From: Sphingobacterium mizutaii
GTDB lineage: Bacteria > Bacteroidota > Bacteroidia > Sphingobacteriales > Sphingobacteriaceae
Reading direction: 5' to 3'
DNA length: 64,000 nucleotides
Assembly: GCF_900187125.1 (NCBI RefSeq)
Contig: NZ_LT906468.1
Location: 1,984,001 to 2,048,000 of the forward strand
Part shown: positions 8,362 to 18,026 of the stretch, one piece after another
Layout: the number at the start of each line of letters is the position of its first letter
Numbering within the stretch: the stretch's first letter is position 1
Notes under the pieces: generated by a model
The model's database searches: none
What the model saw: the letters and a program-made list of their open reading frames with translations, nothing else
Told to the model about the DNA's origin: nothing
Translations under genes and position numbers: made by a program

Positions 8362-10807
8362 AATTTTCCCCATTCTAGAAGTAGATCAGAACTGTATCCT
8401 CAGCAAGATGGGGGACCTGACTGTAGCCTATGAACTGAGGCTGCCGGAAATCTTCACGCTCTCAGAAATGGAGTTTGAGCTGTTCCACCAATCGTGGGTA
8501 AAGGCCATCCGTACCTTGCCAAACCACTCTATCCTGCATAAACAGGACTGGTTTATCAAGGATATGCACAGGGAGCATCCTACTGACCGAGAGCCGAGTT
8601 TCCTAGATTTGGCTTCGGGACGACATTTTCATGAGCGCCCCTTTCTAGATCACCGCTGTTACCTAATGCTGACCAAAAAACCTAAAGGTCGAAAGCTTTC
8701 CAGCTCGATTTTTTCCAATCTGATCAGGCCGAACCTGGTTCCCAGAGAATTGCTCGATGGAGGATCCTACAAGCGGTTTTTGGAATCCTGCGGTCAGTTT
8801 GTGAGCATCCTGCAAGAAAGTGGTCTTGTTCGGCTCACCCAGATTGGCAATTCCGAACTGAGCAGCCAACTTAAAAAGAAAGGCCTGATCGAACGGTACT
8901 GCTCACTTTCAGATAGAGCCGATGATCTCAGGCTAAGGGATATGGATTTTTCTCAAGGCATCCGGATCGGGCATAAACACGTTCAGCTGTACACACTTTG
9001 TGATGGGGAATCCCTGCCATCGCTCTGCGGGAGCAGACTGACCTATGAGCGGTATTCGACGGAGCTGAGTAAGTTCAGTATTGGTTTTGCCTCACCATTG
9101 GGGCAGCTACTTCCTTGCAATCATATCTATAACCAATATATTTTCATTGAAGACGCCGATAGGACGATGAAAAGACTGGAGAGCAAAAAACTGCGACTGC
9201 AGTCCCTTGCAGCCTACAGCCGGCAGAACCTTATTGCTGGGGAAGCGACGAACGATTTTCTGAACGAAGCCATCTCCCAACAGCGTCAACCTGTAAAAGC
9301 ACATTTCAATGTGTTGGTCTGGACCGAGAACCCGGAACAACTACAGGAAGTGCGCAACAGGGTGTCCTCAGCGCTGTCGCAGATCGACTGTCCTTGCAAG
9401 GAGGAAACCGTAGGGGCCGCCCAGATCTTCTGGGCAGGAATCCCGGGTAACAGCGCTGATTTCCCGATGAATGACAGTTTTGATACGTTCGCTGCCCAGG
9501 CAGCCTGCTTCCTGAACCTGGAGACGGGTTACCGTAATTCGGTCAGTCCGATGGGCCTGCGTTTGGGGGACAGGCAAACTGGCCGGCCGATGCATGTGGA
9601 CATCAGTGACGAACCTATGCGCAATGGCATATGTACGAACCGTAACAAGTTTATCCTGGGTCCCTCAGGAAGCGGGAAATCCTTTTTTACGAACCATATG
9701 GTGCGCTCGTACTACGAACAGGGAACCCATATTGTCCTGGTGGACGTGGGTCATTCCTACAAGGGGCTCTGTGAGATGGTCGGTGGCTATTACTTTACCT
9801 ATACAGATGAGCGCCCGATCCAGTTTAATCCATTTTATATAGGAGTGGGAGATAGCCTGGATACCGAAAAAAAGGAAAGCATCAAAACCTTGCTCTTGGC
9901 ATTGTGGAAAAAGGACGATGAGTCCTTCAGAAGATCCGAATATGTCGCCCTATCGAACGCCATTTCGGGTTATTATAACTTTTTGGCTGGATCTACATCG
10001 GTCATACCCTGCTTTGACTCGTTCTATGAATTCCTGAGGGACGATTATATCAAGGAACTCGAAAAGGAGCGGGTCAAGGAAAAGGATTTCGATGTACATA
10101 ATTTCTTGTACGAGCTGCGCCCTTTCTACCAAGGTGGAGAATTCGATTACCTGTTGAATGCCAAGGCGGAACTGGACTTACTTAACGAGCGCTTTATCGT
10201 TTTTGAGCTGGATAACATCAAAGATCATCCGATCCTGTTTCCAGTGGTGACGATCATTATCATGGAAGTATTTATCAATAAGATGCGCAAGAAGAAAGGA
10301 GTGCGCAAGATGATCCTGATCGAAGAGGCTTGGAAGGCCCTGATGAAAGAAGGGTTTGCGTCCTATATCAAATACCTGTTCAAGACGGTCCGTAAATTCT
10401 TTGGGGAGGCCGTTGTGGTCACCCAGGACGTGGAAGATATCATTTCTTCTGCGATAGTGAAACAGGCGATCATCAATAACAGTGATTGCAAGATCCTGTT
10501 GGATCAGAGCAAATACCAGAATAGGTTTGAGGAGATCCAGCAGCTCCTTGGATTGACAGAAAAGGAGCGAGCGCTTGTCCTTTCCATGAATAAATCGAAC
10601 GATCCGCTAAATAAATATAAAGAGGTATTTATCAGCTTGGGCGGCGCCTTGAGCAAAGTCTACCGTACAGAGGTCTCTGCAGAAGAGTACCTGATCTATA
10701 CGACCGAAGAGAGCGAGAAGGTACAACTGAATAAATGGATCGAACATTATCGGGGAGATGTCAAGATGGCCCTGAAAGCCATGGTCGAGGGACTAAAAAA
10801 GTTCTGA
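8342..10807 (+). CDS. traG: Conjugation system ATPase TraG (VirB4-like)
   Basis: This 821-residue protein is the VirB4-type motor ATPase of the Bacteroidota type IV secretion system. Walker A is GPSGSGKSF near residue 440 and Walker B is RKMILIEEAWKAL near residue 655, with VVTQDVEDI following. The N-terminal half carries the TraG/VirB4 assembly region. I place the start at the ATG at 8342 (MVKSLDKIFP), because the open frame further upstream overlaps traF coding sequence and does not look like the family. It energises pilus assembly and substrate transfer. Full family length and no frame breaks suggest it is functional. Confidence 0.95.
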   Translation: MVKSLDKIFPILEVDQNCILSKMGDLTVAYELRLPEIFTLSEMEFELFHQSWVKAIRTLPNHSILHKQDWFIKDMHREHPTDREPSFLDLASGRHFHERPFLDHRCYLMLTKKPKGRKLSSSIFSNLIRPNLVPRELLDGGSYKRFLESCGQFVSILQESGLVRLTQIGNSELSSQLKKKGLIERYCSLSDRADDLRLRDMDFSQGIRIGHKHVQLYTLCDGESLPSLCGSRLTYERYSTELSKFSIGFASPLGQLLPCNHIYNQYIFIEDADRTMKRLESKKLRLQSLAAYSRQNLIAGEATNDFLNEAISQQRQPVKAHFNVLVWTENPEQLQEVRNRVSSALSQIDCPCKEETVGAAQIFWAGIPGNSADFPMNDSFDTFAAQAACFLNLETGYRNSVSPMGLRLGDRQTGRPMHVDISDEPMRNGICTNRNKFILGPSGSGKSFFTNHMVRSYYEQGTHIVLVDVGHSYKGLCEMVGGYYFTYTDERPIQFNPFYIGVGDSLDTEKKESIKTLLLALWKKDDESFRRSEYVALSNAISGYYNFLAGSTSVIPCFDSFYEFLRDDYIKELEKERVKEKDFDVHNFLYELRPFYQGGEFDYLLNAKAELDLLNERFIVFELDNIKDHPILFPVVTIIIMEVFINKMRKKKGVRKMILIEEAWKALMKEGFASYIKYLFKTVRKFFGEAVVVTQDVEDIISSAIVKQAIINNSDCKILLDQSKYQNRFEEIQQLLGLTEKERALVLSMNKSNDPLNKYKEVFISLGGALSKVYRTEVSAEEYLIYTTEESEKVQLNKWIEHYRGDVKMALKAMVEGLKKF

Positions 10808-10858
10808 TAGATAGAATTTACCTGATGTTTAGCCTAATTATAAGTTATGTAAACTAAT

Positions 10859-11539
10859 ATGAATAAGGTAGTTAAAATTATATTGATCCTATTGGTCGCT
10901 CTCCTCCCTCTAGCCAATCAACCAAGCTATGGTCAGTTGGTCCTTGCGGAAGTCATCCGTAGCGCGATTAAAAAAGTAGTTAAGGCGGTGGACCTGAAAA
11001 TCCAGCGCCTGCAAAATAAAACCATCTGGCTGCAGCAGGCGCAGAAAACAATGGAAAATATCCTTTCGAAAACCCGTCTGGACGAAATTGCCCTGTGGTC
11101 GCAAAAGCAAAAGGAAGCTTTTGGCAAGTACTATTCAGGCTTGATGAAGGTGAAATCCGTGATCGGTCAGTTCCATCAAGTAAAGGAACTGACCGAAAAG
11201 CAGGTGGCGATGGTCAGGGAGTACAAACGTGTCTGGGGATTGTTGCAGCGGGACGGACATTTTTCGATAGAAGAACTGGATTACATGGCCAAGGTTTACA
11301 TCGGCATGTTGGAGGAGAGCCTTAAGAACATCGATGGGCTTACTATGATCATCCAGTCCTATACATTACAGATGTCCGATGGGCAACGGATGGAGATCCT
11401 TGAAAAGGCTTCGGCCAGGATCGACAAGAATTTTAATGACCTCAGACGGTTCAACAGGCAGAATATAATGCTTCGCATCCAACGCGCCCGATCTGAACAG
11501 GAAGTGTTGATTATAAAGAAACTATATGGTTTACCTTAA
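10859..11539 (+). CDS. Conjugal transfer protein TraI-like (DUF4141-type)
   Basis: This 226-residue exported protein has a signal peptide (residues 1-25, cut near SYG-Q). A long helical, coiled-coil region follows with QNKTIWLQQAQKTMENILSK. In CTnDOT-type operons the DUF4141 protein TraI sits between the TraG ATPase and TraJ, as here. A VirB5-like periplasmic role has been proposed for such proteins; that remains inference. It starts 51 bases after traG. Confidence 0.7.
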   Translation: MNKVVKIILILLVALLPLANQPSYGQLVLAEVIRSAIKKVVKAVDLKIQRLQNKTIWLQQAQKTMENILSKTRLDEIALWSQKQKEAFGKYYSGLMKVKSVIGQFHQVKELTEKQVAMVREYKRVWGLLQRDGHFSIEELDYMAKVYIGMLEESLKNIDGLTMIIQSYTLQMSDGQRMEILEKASARIDKNFNDLRRFNRQNIMLRIQRARSEQEVLIIKKLYGLP

Positions 11540-11555
11540 CAAAAAGAGGATATAT

Positions 11556-12197
11556 ATGAAAACCCTAATGCTAGCTCTCGTCTTGCTTTTCTCAGTGAAT
11601 TGCCAGGCGCAGACTCTCAAGGAATGGGTCCGTCAGAGGAGAACCCAAAAGGAGTACCTCCTTACCCAGGTCGCCGCGAACCAGCTCTATTTTGACCTGC
11701 TCAAAAAAGGCTACCGGATCGTGCATAGTGGAATTGGTGTCATAGGCGACCTAAAGCGCGGTGAATTTAATCTTTATGACCAATTTTTTGCTTCATTGAA
11801 GACTGTAAGTCCATCGGTTCGGCGCTATGCTCGGGTCGCGGAAACTATTGCCCTAGAGCGAGACATCCTTATTCAATGTGCGGCACTAAAACGGTTCGTG
11901 GAACAAAATGCACTGCTCAGCAAACAGGAGCTGAGCTATATCGATCGGGTGGCTAGAAGCGTGAGGAAAGCATCTGAGGGCTCCTTCCTTGGTCTGTTGG
12001 ATCTGTTGGAAAAAGGTAAAATGGATCTTGGAGATCATGAGCGCATCAAGCGTTTACAGCAGGTCCATAGCGATATAAGTGCTCAGCATGGATTTTTGAA
12101 ACGGTTTTCTCAGGATATCCAGCTGCTGGTCATAAACCGCTGGAGGGGAAATAACGATGTTGATGAATTATTGAAGTTGAATGACTTAATGTATTAA
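11556..12197 (+). CDS. Exported tra-operon protein, often labelled TerB-like
   Basis: This 213-residue protein has a signal peptide ending near NCQAQ. The helical mature part includes KGYRIVHSGIGVIGDLKRGE and SLKTVSPSVRRYARV. Proteins of this type are often labelled TerB-family tellurite resistance in automatic annotation. The tra-operon context makes a structural role in transfer far more likely than tellurite resistance. I chose the ATG at 11556; an earlier ATG at 11526 overlaps the previous gene and would put a charged stretch before the signal peptide. It is paralogous to the next gene. Confidence 0.7.
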   Translation: MKTLMLALVLLFSVNCQAQTLKEWVRQRRTQKEYLLTQVAANQLYFDLLKKGYRIVHSGIGVIGDLKRGEFNLYDQFFASLKTVSPSVRRYARVAETIALERDILIQCAALKRFVEQNALLSKQELSYIDRVARSVRKASEGSFLGLLDLLEKGKMDLGDHERIKRLQQVHSDISAQHGFLKRFSQDIQLLVINRWRGNNDVDELLKLNDLMY

Positions 12198-12200
12198 AAC

Positions 12201-12839
12201 ATGAAACATAAGGCAAAGTATTTCGTTCCGTTGTTCGCTTTCCTGTTTTCTGTTTGCTCGGTAATGGGGCAATCGAGTGAAGTGATCCAGTTATCGCTCA
12301 ACGTGGAGAAATTAGCACAGTTCAGATCTATTTTGAAGCAGATGAAACAAGGCTATGCTGTGCTCAATAGCGGCTACCGAACAGTAAAGGATCTGTCCGA
12401 GGGCAATTTCACCTTGCACCGAACTTTCCTCGATGGACTGTTGAGGGTAAGTCCGTCGGTCCTTAGGTACCGCAAAATAGTTGAGATCATCGATATGCAG
12501 GTGCGTGTTGTTGAGCAGTGCAAACGGGGGTACAGCAGGCTGCGAGCTTCCTTGCTTTTTAACCCTCAGGAACTCCATTACATTAGCGGGATCCATGATC
12601 GGCTCCTGAGGCTATCGCTTGGCAATCTGAACGAACTGCTGTTGGTCCTGAGCGAACAGACCTTGGAGATGGGTGATGGTGAGCGTTTATCGCACATCGA
12701 TGCGATCCACCGGCAGATGGAAGAAAAGCTTCATTTCCTTGATCATTTCAACACTGAGGCTTCGATTTTACATCTTCAGCGTAAAAAAGAGATGAACAGT
12801 AACCGGTCCATGGGAAAGATCCATGGCATGGAACAATAA
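12201..12839 (+). CDS. Second exported tra-operon protein, paralogue of the preceding gene
   Basis: This 212-residue protein has a signal peptide (ending near VMGQ). Its mature region aligns by eye with the upstream protein: QGYAVLNSGYRTVKDLSEGN against KGYRIVHSGIGVIGDLKRGE, and LRVSPSVLRYRKIVEII against KTVSPSVRRYARVAETI. It starts 3 bases after the previous stop. The pair probably arose by tandem duplication. It presumably acts in the periplasm with TraI and TraJ; the function is unknown. Confidence 0.65.
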   Translation: MKHKAKYFVPLFAFLFSVCSVMGQSSEVIQLSLNVEKLAQFRSILKQMKQGYAVLNSGYRTVKDLSEGNFTLHRTFLDGLLRVSPSVLRYRKIVEIIDMQVRVVEQCKRGYSRLRASLLFNPQELHYISGIHDRLLRLSLGNLNELLLVLSEQTLEMGDGERLSHIDAIHRQMEEKLHFLDHFNTEASILHLQRKKEMNSNRSMGKIHGMEQ

Positions 12840-12849
12840 TGGAAGTAAG

Positions 12850-14049
12850 ATGAAAAAGATGAAAATTTTGGGAGGAATCCTTTTTATAGATCTTCTTGTA
12901 CCTGTTTTGTCCTACGCACAGGGAATTGCCGATGAAATGAAAAGCATGCACGAGGTACTCGAGCAGCTCTATCGGGAGATGATGCCCTTATGTGGCCAGT
13001 TGATGGGCGTTGGTCAGGGAATTGCCGGATTTGCTGCTATGTGGTATATCGGATCTCGGGTATGGCGCCAAATTGCCAATGCCGAGTCGATCGATTTTTA
13101 CCCTTTATTCCGGCCTTTTGTGATCGGCTTCTGTATTATGGCCTTTCCCCTGGTGCTGGCGCTGATCAACGGCGTGATGCAGCCGGTGGTTCGAGCTACC
13201 TCGGCAATGGTAGAGCATTCTGACCGGGCGGTAGAATTGCTTTTGGAAAAACAGCAGGAAGCGATCAAGAAAACCTCTGCCTGGCAGATGTACGTCGGCG
13301 AGCTTGGTGATGGTGATCGGGCGGAATGGTATAAATATACCCATGGCGATGATGCCGGAGATGAGGGGATTCTGGATGGGATCGGAAACGACATAAAATT
13401 TGCGATGGACAAGGCATCCTATAATTTCAGGAATTCTGTCAGGGAGTGGATGAGCGAGATTTTGCAGGTCCTGTTTCAGGCTGCTGCACTCTGCATAAAT
13501 ACGCTGAGAACTTTTCAGCTGGTGGTCCTGTCCATTCTTGGCCCACTGATTTTTGGGATTTCCGTTTTTGATGGCTTTCAGCATACCTTGACTGTATGGC
13601 TTGCCAGATACCTCAATATATTCCTTTGGCTGCCTGTGGCCAATATTTTCGGTGGCATCATCGGTAAGATCCAGGAAAATATGCTCAAGATCGATCTTTC
13701 CCAGATCGCCGAGCAGGGAGACACTTATTTCAGTCGAACTGGTATGGCTTATCAAGTGTTCCTGATCATTGGCATTGTGGGTTACTTCTGCGTGCCTTCG
13801 GTAGCCAATTACATTGTCCATGCCTCTGGGGGAAGTGCCTTGGTGCAAAAAGTGAACAGGATGCTGTCGCAATCCTCAAGAAGTGTGGTACAGGCTGCAG
13901 GTGCCAGCATGGCAGGCGACGGATTGGGGGACAGCTACTCCCGGATCAGCCAGGGTATGTCTGAGCGTGGACAGTCCGGACCGTATTTCAAGGAGCGGGG
14001 AGCAGATGGAGAGAATTATATGAACAAGAAGTTAAAGGGCAATGAATAA
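12850..14049 (+). CDS. traJ: Conjugative transposon protein TraJ (VirB6-like)
   Basis: This 399-residue polytopic inner-membrane protein has a signal-like first segment, then several helices (GIAGFAAMWYIGSRVW; PFVIGFCIMAFPLVLALING; LCINTLRTFQLVVLSILGPL; VFLIIGIVGYFCVPSVANYI). It ends in a long hydrophilic serine- and glycine-rich tail. This matches TraJ of CTnDOT-type elements, the VirB6-like channel component. I chose the ATG at 12850, which has GGAAG just upstream, rather than the ATG at 12823 that overlaps the previous gene. Confidence 0.9.
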   Translation: MKKMKILGGILFIDLLVPVLSYAQGIADEMKSMHEVLEQLYREMMPLCGQLMGVGQGIAGFAAMWYIGSRVWRQIANAESIDFYPLFRPFVIGFCIMAFPLVLALINGVMQPVVRATSAMVEHSDRAVELLLEKQQEAIKKTSAWQMYVGELGDGDRAEWYKYTHGDDAGDEGILDGIGNDIKFAMDKASYNFRNSVREWMSEILQVLFQAAALCINTLRTFQLVVLSILGPLIFGISVFDGFQHTLTVWLARYLNIFLWLPVANIFGGIIGKIQENMLKIDLSQIAEQGDTYFSRTGMAYQVFLIIGIVGYFCVPSVANYIVHASGGSALVQKVNRMLSQSSRSVVQAAGASMAGDGLGDSYSRISQGMSERGQSGPYFKERGADGENYMNKKLKGNE

Positions 14050-14061
14050 GGAGGGAGTAGC

Positions 14062-14682
14062 ATGTTCGGAAAGTTAAAGAACCTGGAGATGGCATTCCAG
14101 CACATCAAACTATTTACCTCTGCGGTAATTATAGGCTGTGCTTTGCTAAGCTGCTATGTGCTGCATAAAAGCTTTTTACTTGTTTCACGGGTTGATGACA
14201 GGATCTATGTACTGGCAGACGGAAAGGCGCTGGAAGCTTTTACGTCTCCAAGGGGTGAAAATATACCGGTAGAGGCCAGAGACCATGTTGCTCGATTTCA
14301 CAGGCTCTTCTTTGGCCTCGATCCGGACGAGCGGGTAATCCGCGAAAACGTTGGAAGCGCACTGTATTTAGCAGATGAAAGCGCTAAACGGATCTATGAT
14401 GATCTGCAAGAAAGTGGTTTTTACCTGAATATGGTTTCAGGGAACGTAAGCCAGAAAGTGCAGATCGACAGTATTACCATTGAAATGGAACGGCTACCTA
14501 TCCGGTTTCGCTTCTTTGGCAAGCAGATTATCACCCGTTCGACGAGTACCACGGTCAGATCCCTGGTAACCGGGGGAGAGCTACGGATTGTATCCCGGAG
14601 TGAGAACAATCCTCATGGAATGCTTATCGAACGCTGGAAAACCATTGAAAACAAGGAGCTGAGCAACAAAAAGCGGCATTGA
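14062..14682 (+). CDS. traK: Conjugative transposon protein TraK (VirB8-like)
   Basis: This 206-residue bitopic membrane protein has a short cytoplasmic N-terminus, one membrane helix at about residues 17-37 (LFTSAVIIGCALLSCYVLHK) and a periplasmic domain with ARDHVARFHRLFFGLDPDE. Size, topology and position after traJ match TraK. A purine-rich GGAGGGAG lies just upstream of the ATG. It bridges inner-membrane and periplasmic parts of the mating channel (family knowledge). Confidence 0.9.
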   Translation: MFGKLKNLEMAFQHIKLFTSAVIIGCALLSCYVLHKSFLLVSRVDDRIYVLADGKALEAFTSPRGENIPVEARDHVARFHRLFFGLDPDERVIRENVGSALYLADESAKRIYDDLQESGFYLNMVSGNVSQKVQIDSITIEMERLPIRFRFFGKQIITRSTSTTVRSLVTGGELRIVSRSENNPHGMLIERWKTIENKELSNKKRH

Positions 14683-14702
14683 TTACATCAAAATCAACCA
14701 TC

Positions 14703-15002
14703 ATGGTACAGAGAATAACTAAACATAGATTTCCATCGGTGTTCCCAGGAAATGGAATCTTGATCAGGAATTATAAACAGTTGAAACGCTATTCCATCAA
14801 GGGCATACTGGTGTGTTTCCTATTGATGATCCTTTTGTACAGTTATCTGCTAGCTCAGCTATTCTGGGGGAATACCACTCGATTGGCCTTACCGAAGTCC
14901 ATTCATCACCTTGGGACCAAATCAACGATTTCGCCTGATCCACCAAGGAGATTTCTTCCGCCAGCAGCGGACAGCCTAGGAAAAAGGGAACCAAGCAAAT
15001 GA
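14703..15002 (+). CDS. TraL-like small membrane protein
   Basis: From the ATG at 14703 this is a 99-residue protein with a basic N-terminus, one membrane helix (GILVCFLLMILLYSYLLAQL) and a short proline-rich exported tail. In CTnDOT-type operons the gene between traK and traM is traL, of similar size and topology (DUF3989). The sequence offers few conserved features, so the call rests mainly on position. A TTG at 14679 overlapping traK is a less likely start. Confidence 0.55.
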   Translation: MVQRITKHRFPSVFPGNGILIRNYKQLKRYSIKGILVCFLLMILLYSYLLAQLFWGNTTRLALPKSIHHLGTKSTISPDPPRRFLPPAADSLGKREPSK

Positions 15003-15096
15003 ACATATTTTTTTAGAAGTAACGGATCAATAATTTCAAAACAACAAGCCCGCAAAAAAACCTAAAAAATATACCCACAAATAAACAAACTTTAAC

Positions 15097-16353
15097 ATGA
15101 TACATGCAAGAGAAAAATCACCAGAAGAAGTCCGTCGGCAGATGAGAATATGGATATTGCTTCCGGTTATGGTCATTCCCTTTACTACGCTTGGATTCTG
15201 GAGTTTTGAAGGAGGCTCCCTTGATAATGGGACAGTTAAAGATGCTGAAAACGGAAAACTGATCTTACAAGTCCCAGGAGCCCAGGTGAACGAAAATGAT
15301 CCGATGAGTAAAATGGAACTCTATAAAAAACAGGATCAGGATATGCTAGGGAACTCCGAGGCATTTACGCCTGAAGGGGATCTATTTGCTGGATCATTTG
15401 ATCCATATGGTGACCTGGCCGATCCACAGTTAGCTCCGCTTGGAATTCCATTGGATTCCTCTAAGCCAGGTGGAGGAACTAGCGGAGGATCTCATGAAAG
15501 GGAAATATATCAACGCTTAGCGCTACTCCAGGAGCAGATCCAGGAACAGGAAGCCAGACCCTATGCTTCTTTAGACCATCGGAATGGTTTTCTACAGAGC
15601 GGGCTATCGGATGATATTGACAAACTGGATGAAATGATGCAGCGCATGGTTTTTCCCTCTGGGGAGGACCAGGAATTAAAACAGGTGTCCGGCATTCTGG
15701 AAAAAATTCTGGAGATCCAAAATCCAGAGCGGCGGCAAGCGCAAATCAGCGATAGCCTTCTGATGCACCGCCACCCCGTATATTCGATAAAAGCCCTGGA
15801 AAAAGGAGCGGAACTGGGATTTTTAGGTCCTCAGGATTCACTCTCGAAAATTGGATTTTATTCCTTCTCTGATAGCAGTTCAGCTCTGGGTGAGTCCGAG
15901 CAGGGCATTCGTGCTGTCGTTCATGGTTCTCAAACTCTGGTGAACGGCTCGACCGTTAAGTTAAGGCTGACACAGAATGTTTCTATTGGAGGCCAGCCAT
16001 TGGCAAAAGACCACTTTGTAAATGGGGTGGCGCGATTGCAGGGAGACCGACTGCAGGTATCCATCAAAAGCATCCTGATAGGTCAATCCGTCTTACCCGT
16101 GGATCTGGAGCTCTACGATATGGATGGTCTTGAGGGGATCTATATTCCGGGATCCATCGATCGTGATGTCGCCAAAAATGCCATGGACCGATCCATTCAG
16201 GGCCTGGACTTGCGGAGTCTCGATCTTTCCCTAGGGGCTCAGGTAGTCAGCTCGGGTGTGGACGCTGCCAAGAACCTACTCAGTCAAAAAGCCAAGCTTG
16301 TGCGTGTGACCGTCAGGGATGGCTACCAGGTGATCCTTCAGCAAAAGCAGTAG
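15097..16353 (+). CDS. traM: Conjugative transposon protein TraM (VirB10-like)
   Basis: This 418-residue protein has a cytoplasmic N-terminus, one membrane helix at about residues 18-36 (WILLPVMVIPFTTLGFW), a long acidic low-complexity linker, and a C-terminal domain from about residue 265 (GIRAVVHGSQTLVNGSTVKL). This layout matches TraM, the VirB10-like protein that spans the periplasm. The C-terminal segment LDLRSLDLSLGAQVVSSGVD is intact. It follows traL by 94 bases of AT-rich sequence. Confidence 0.9.
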   Translation: MIHAREKSPEEVRRQMRIWILLPVMVIPFTTLGFWSFEGGSLDNGTVKDAENGKLILQVPGAQVNENDPMSKMELYKKQDQDMLGNSEAFTPEGDLFAGSFDPYGDLADPQLAPLGIPLDSSKPGGGTSGGSHEREIYQRLALLQEQIQEQEARPYASLDHRNGFLQSGLSDDIDKLDEMMQRMVFPSGEDQELKQVSGILEKILEIQNPERRQAQISDSLLMHRHPVYSIKALEKGAELGFLGPQDSLSKIGFYSFSDSSSALGESEQGIRAVVHGSQTLVNGSTVKLRLTQNVSIGGQPLAKDHFVNGVARLQGDRLQVSIKSILIGQSVLPVDLELYDMDGLEGIYIPGSIDRDVAKNAMDRSIQGLDLRSLDLSLGAQVVSSGVDAAKNLLSQKAKLVRVTVRDGYQVILQQKQ

Positions 16354-16389
16354 GATACTGAATTCAGATATTATTTAAAAATAAGTTCT

Positions 16390-17214
16390 ATGAAATCAAT
16401 TAATCGATTTTTACTATCAGCAGTTCTGGTGATTAGTCAAGGAATGTCCGGTTTCTCTCAAGAAATCGTTCCTCAAACCGTGGAGGTGAGCTGCAGGAAG
16501 ACCTCCAACATCATCTTTCCATATTCCATAAAAAGTGTGGATCGCGGAAGCCAGGATATTTTGGTGCAAAAAGCGGTAGGGGTAGAAAATATCCTTCAAC
16601 TTAAAGGTGCCAAATCCCATTTCCAGCAAACCAATCTATCGGTCGTAACCGGGGATGGTGAGTTCCATTCCTTTCTGGTCAACTATGCAGATGATCCGGT
16701 AAAGCTGAATTACTCTATACCCCGTGTATCGGAGCATGATTTCAACCGAAAACTAGTAGATGGAAAAACTTTAAATGAGAAGGACATTGAAGACAACATT
16801 CGTTTAGTCAGGCAGCTAAAACCTGATTTTGCAGGTCCAAAGCATAAAAAATATGGTGTCCAAATGACGCTCATCGGCTTTTATATTCAGGACGATTTAT
16901 ACTATTTGCTTCTGAGCCTTGAAAATAGATCAACAGTGAGCTATGATCTGGATGGTCTACGCTTCTTTGTGCGGGAAAAAAAACAGGCCAAGCGGACTGC
17001 TATCCAGGAGATCGAGCTATCTCCCGTTTGCCTGGTAGGAGAGAAAGAAACAGTCCAGGCGCAAGAATCCCAAAGGATCATCGCAGTTCTTCCCAAATTT
17101 ACAATCCCTGAGAAAAAGGAATTCCTACTGGAGGTTCAGGAGCTAGGCGGAGGTAGGCACCTGCGGTTAAGGATGGGCAATAGACATTTAATAAAAGCAA
17201 CATTAATCAACTAA
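16390..17214 (+). CDS. traN: Conjugative transposon protein TraN (DUF4138, VirB9-like)
   Basis: This 274-residue exported protein has a signal peptide ending near GMSGFSQ. The mature part begins VEVSCRKTSNIIFPYSIKSV, typical of DUF4138/TraN, and has the internal stretch KKYGVQMTLIGFYIQDDLYY. TraN is the VirB9-like periplasmic or outer-membrane ring component. It lies in the expected order after traM. No traO, P or Q gene follows, unlike CTnDOT itself. Confidence 0.9.
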   Translation: MKSINRFLLSAVLVISQGMSGFSQEIVPQTVEVSCRKTSNIIFPYSIKSVDRGSQDILVQKAVGVENILQLKGAKSHFQQTNLSVVTGDGEFHSFLVNYADDPVKLNYSIPRVSEHDFNRKLVDGKTLNEKDIEDNIRLVRQLKPDFAGPKHKKYGVQMTLIGFYIQDDLYYLLLSLENRSTVSYDLDGLRFFVREKKQAKRTAIQEIELSPVCLVGEKETVQAQESQRIIAVLPKFTIPEKKEFLLEVQELGGGRHLRLRMGNRHLIKATLIN

Positions 17215-17224
17215 TTTTTAGGAT

Positions 17225-18016
17225 ATGAATACAAAGAATTTTGAATACCTGCGCGATCAGGTAAAGTACACAGGATTTGGTGAAGGCCTAGAAAACGAAC
17301 TAAAGGAACAGATTTTGACGGGGAAACCCAGCTTTTCATTGAACTTTGATGCCACTTATCAGGATGATTTCGTGCAGGCCAAGCTGAACTTCGACAAGTC
17401 TAAAGAAACGGATATGTATTTTTTCAATTCCTACCAGGTTGAACTTCACAAGGAAGGTAAAGAGGAGCCCCTGAAACAACAATTTTATGTACACTTTGGA
17501 AATACTGTCACTATGAAAGAGGCCTATAACCTGATGGATGGACGATCGGTCCATAAAGAGCTGCTTAATAAAGAGGGTGAATCGTATAAAGCCTGGCTTC
17601 AAATGGACTTCAAAGAGACCGACGGACAGGGGAATTTCAAGATCAAATATTACCATGAAAATTATGGTTATGATCTGGAAAAGGAACTAGAAAAACACAA
17701 AATCAAGGAACTGCAGCACCCGGTCTATAAGGAGGAACTCATCAATTCCCTAAAAAAAGGAAATCTTCAATCGGTCAACTTAAACATTTCCGGTCAAAAC
17801 AGTAAACATTTTATCGAGGCAAATCCACAATATAAAACCGTGAATATTTACGATGGGAATCTGAAGAAGATTCACCTGAAAAACCATTTCAACAAGGAAA
17901 AGGATCAGCGCCAACAAGTGCAAAAGACCAAAAAATCTGAAACAGCCACTGATGAAGAACCTGGGGAAGGCAAACCTATCATGAAAAAGAAAAGGGTAGG
18001 TCAATCTTTAAATTAA
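17225..18016 (+). CDS. Conserved Bacteroidota mobile-element protein of unknown function
   Basis: This is a 263-residue soluble protein. It begins NFEYLRDQVKYTGFGEGLE and contains DMYFFNSYQVEL, YNLMDGRSVHKELLNKEGE and FIEANPQYKTVNIYD, a pattern I recall from many Bacteroidota conjugative elements and plasmids. The tail is lysine- and glutamate-rich and disordered. No catalytic motif or membrane segment is present. It starts 10 bases after traN and is probably co-transcribed with it. Function is unknown. Confidence 0.65.
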   Translation: MNTKNFEYLRDQVKYTGFGEGLENELKEQILTGKPSFSLNFDATYQDDFVQAKLNFDKSKETDMYFFNSYQVELHKEGKEEPLKQQFYVHFGNTVTMKEAYNLMDGRSVHKELLNKEGESYKAWLQMDFKETDGQGNFKIKYYHENYGYDLEKELEKHKIKELQHPVYKEELINSLKKGNLQSVNLNISGQNSKHFIEANPQYKTVNIYDGNLKKIHLKNHFNKEKDQRQQVQKTKKSETATDEEPGEGKPIMKKKRVGQSLN

Positions 18017-18026
18017 GATCAATTAC

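Noticed and set aside
11556..12839. Tellurite resistance genes (TerB label)
   Set aside because: The tra-operon position, signal peptides and paralogy point to a transfer role; no TerB metal-binding motif is visible.
13105..13872. A 255-codon minus-strand frame opposite traJ
   Set aside because: traJ is full length with the right membrane pattern and order; the opposite frame has no motif.
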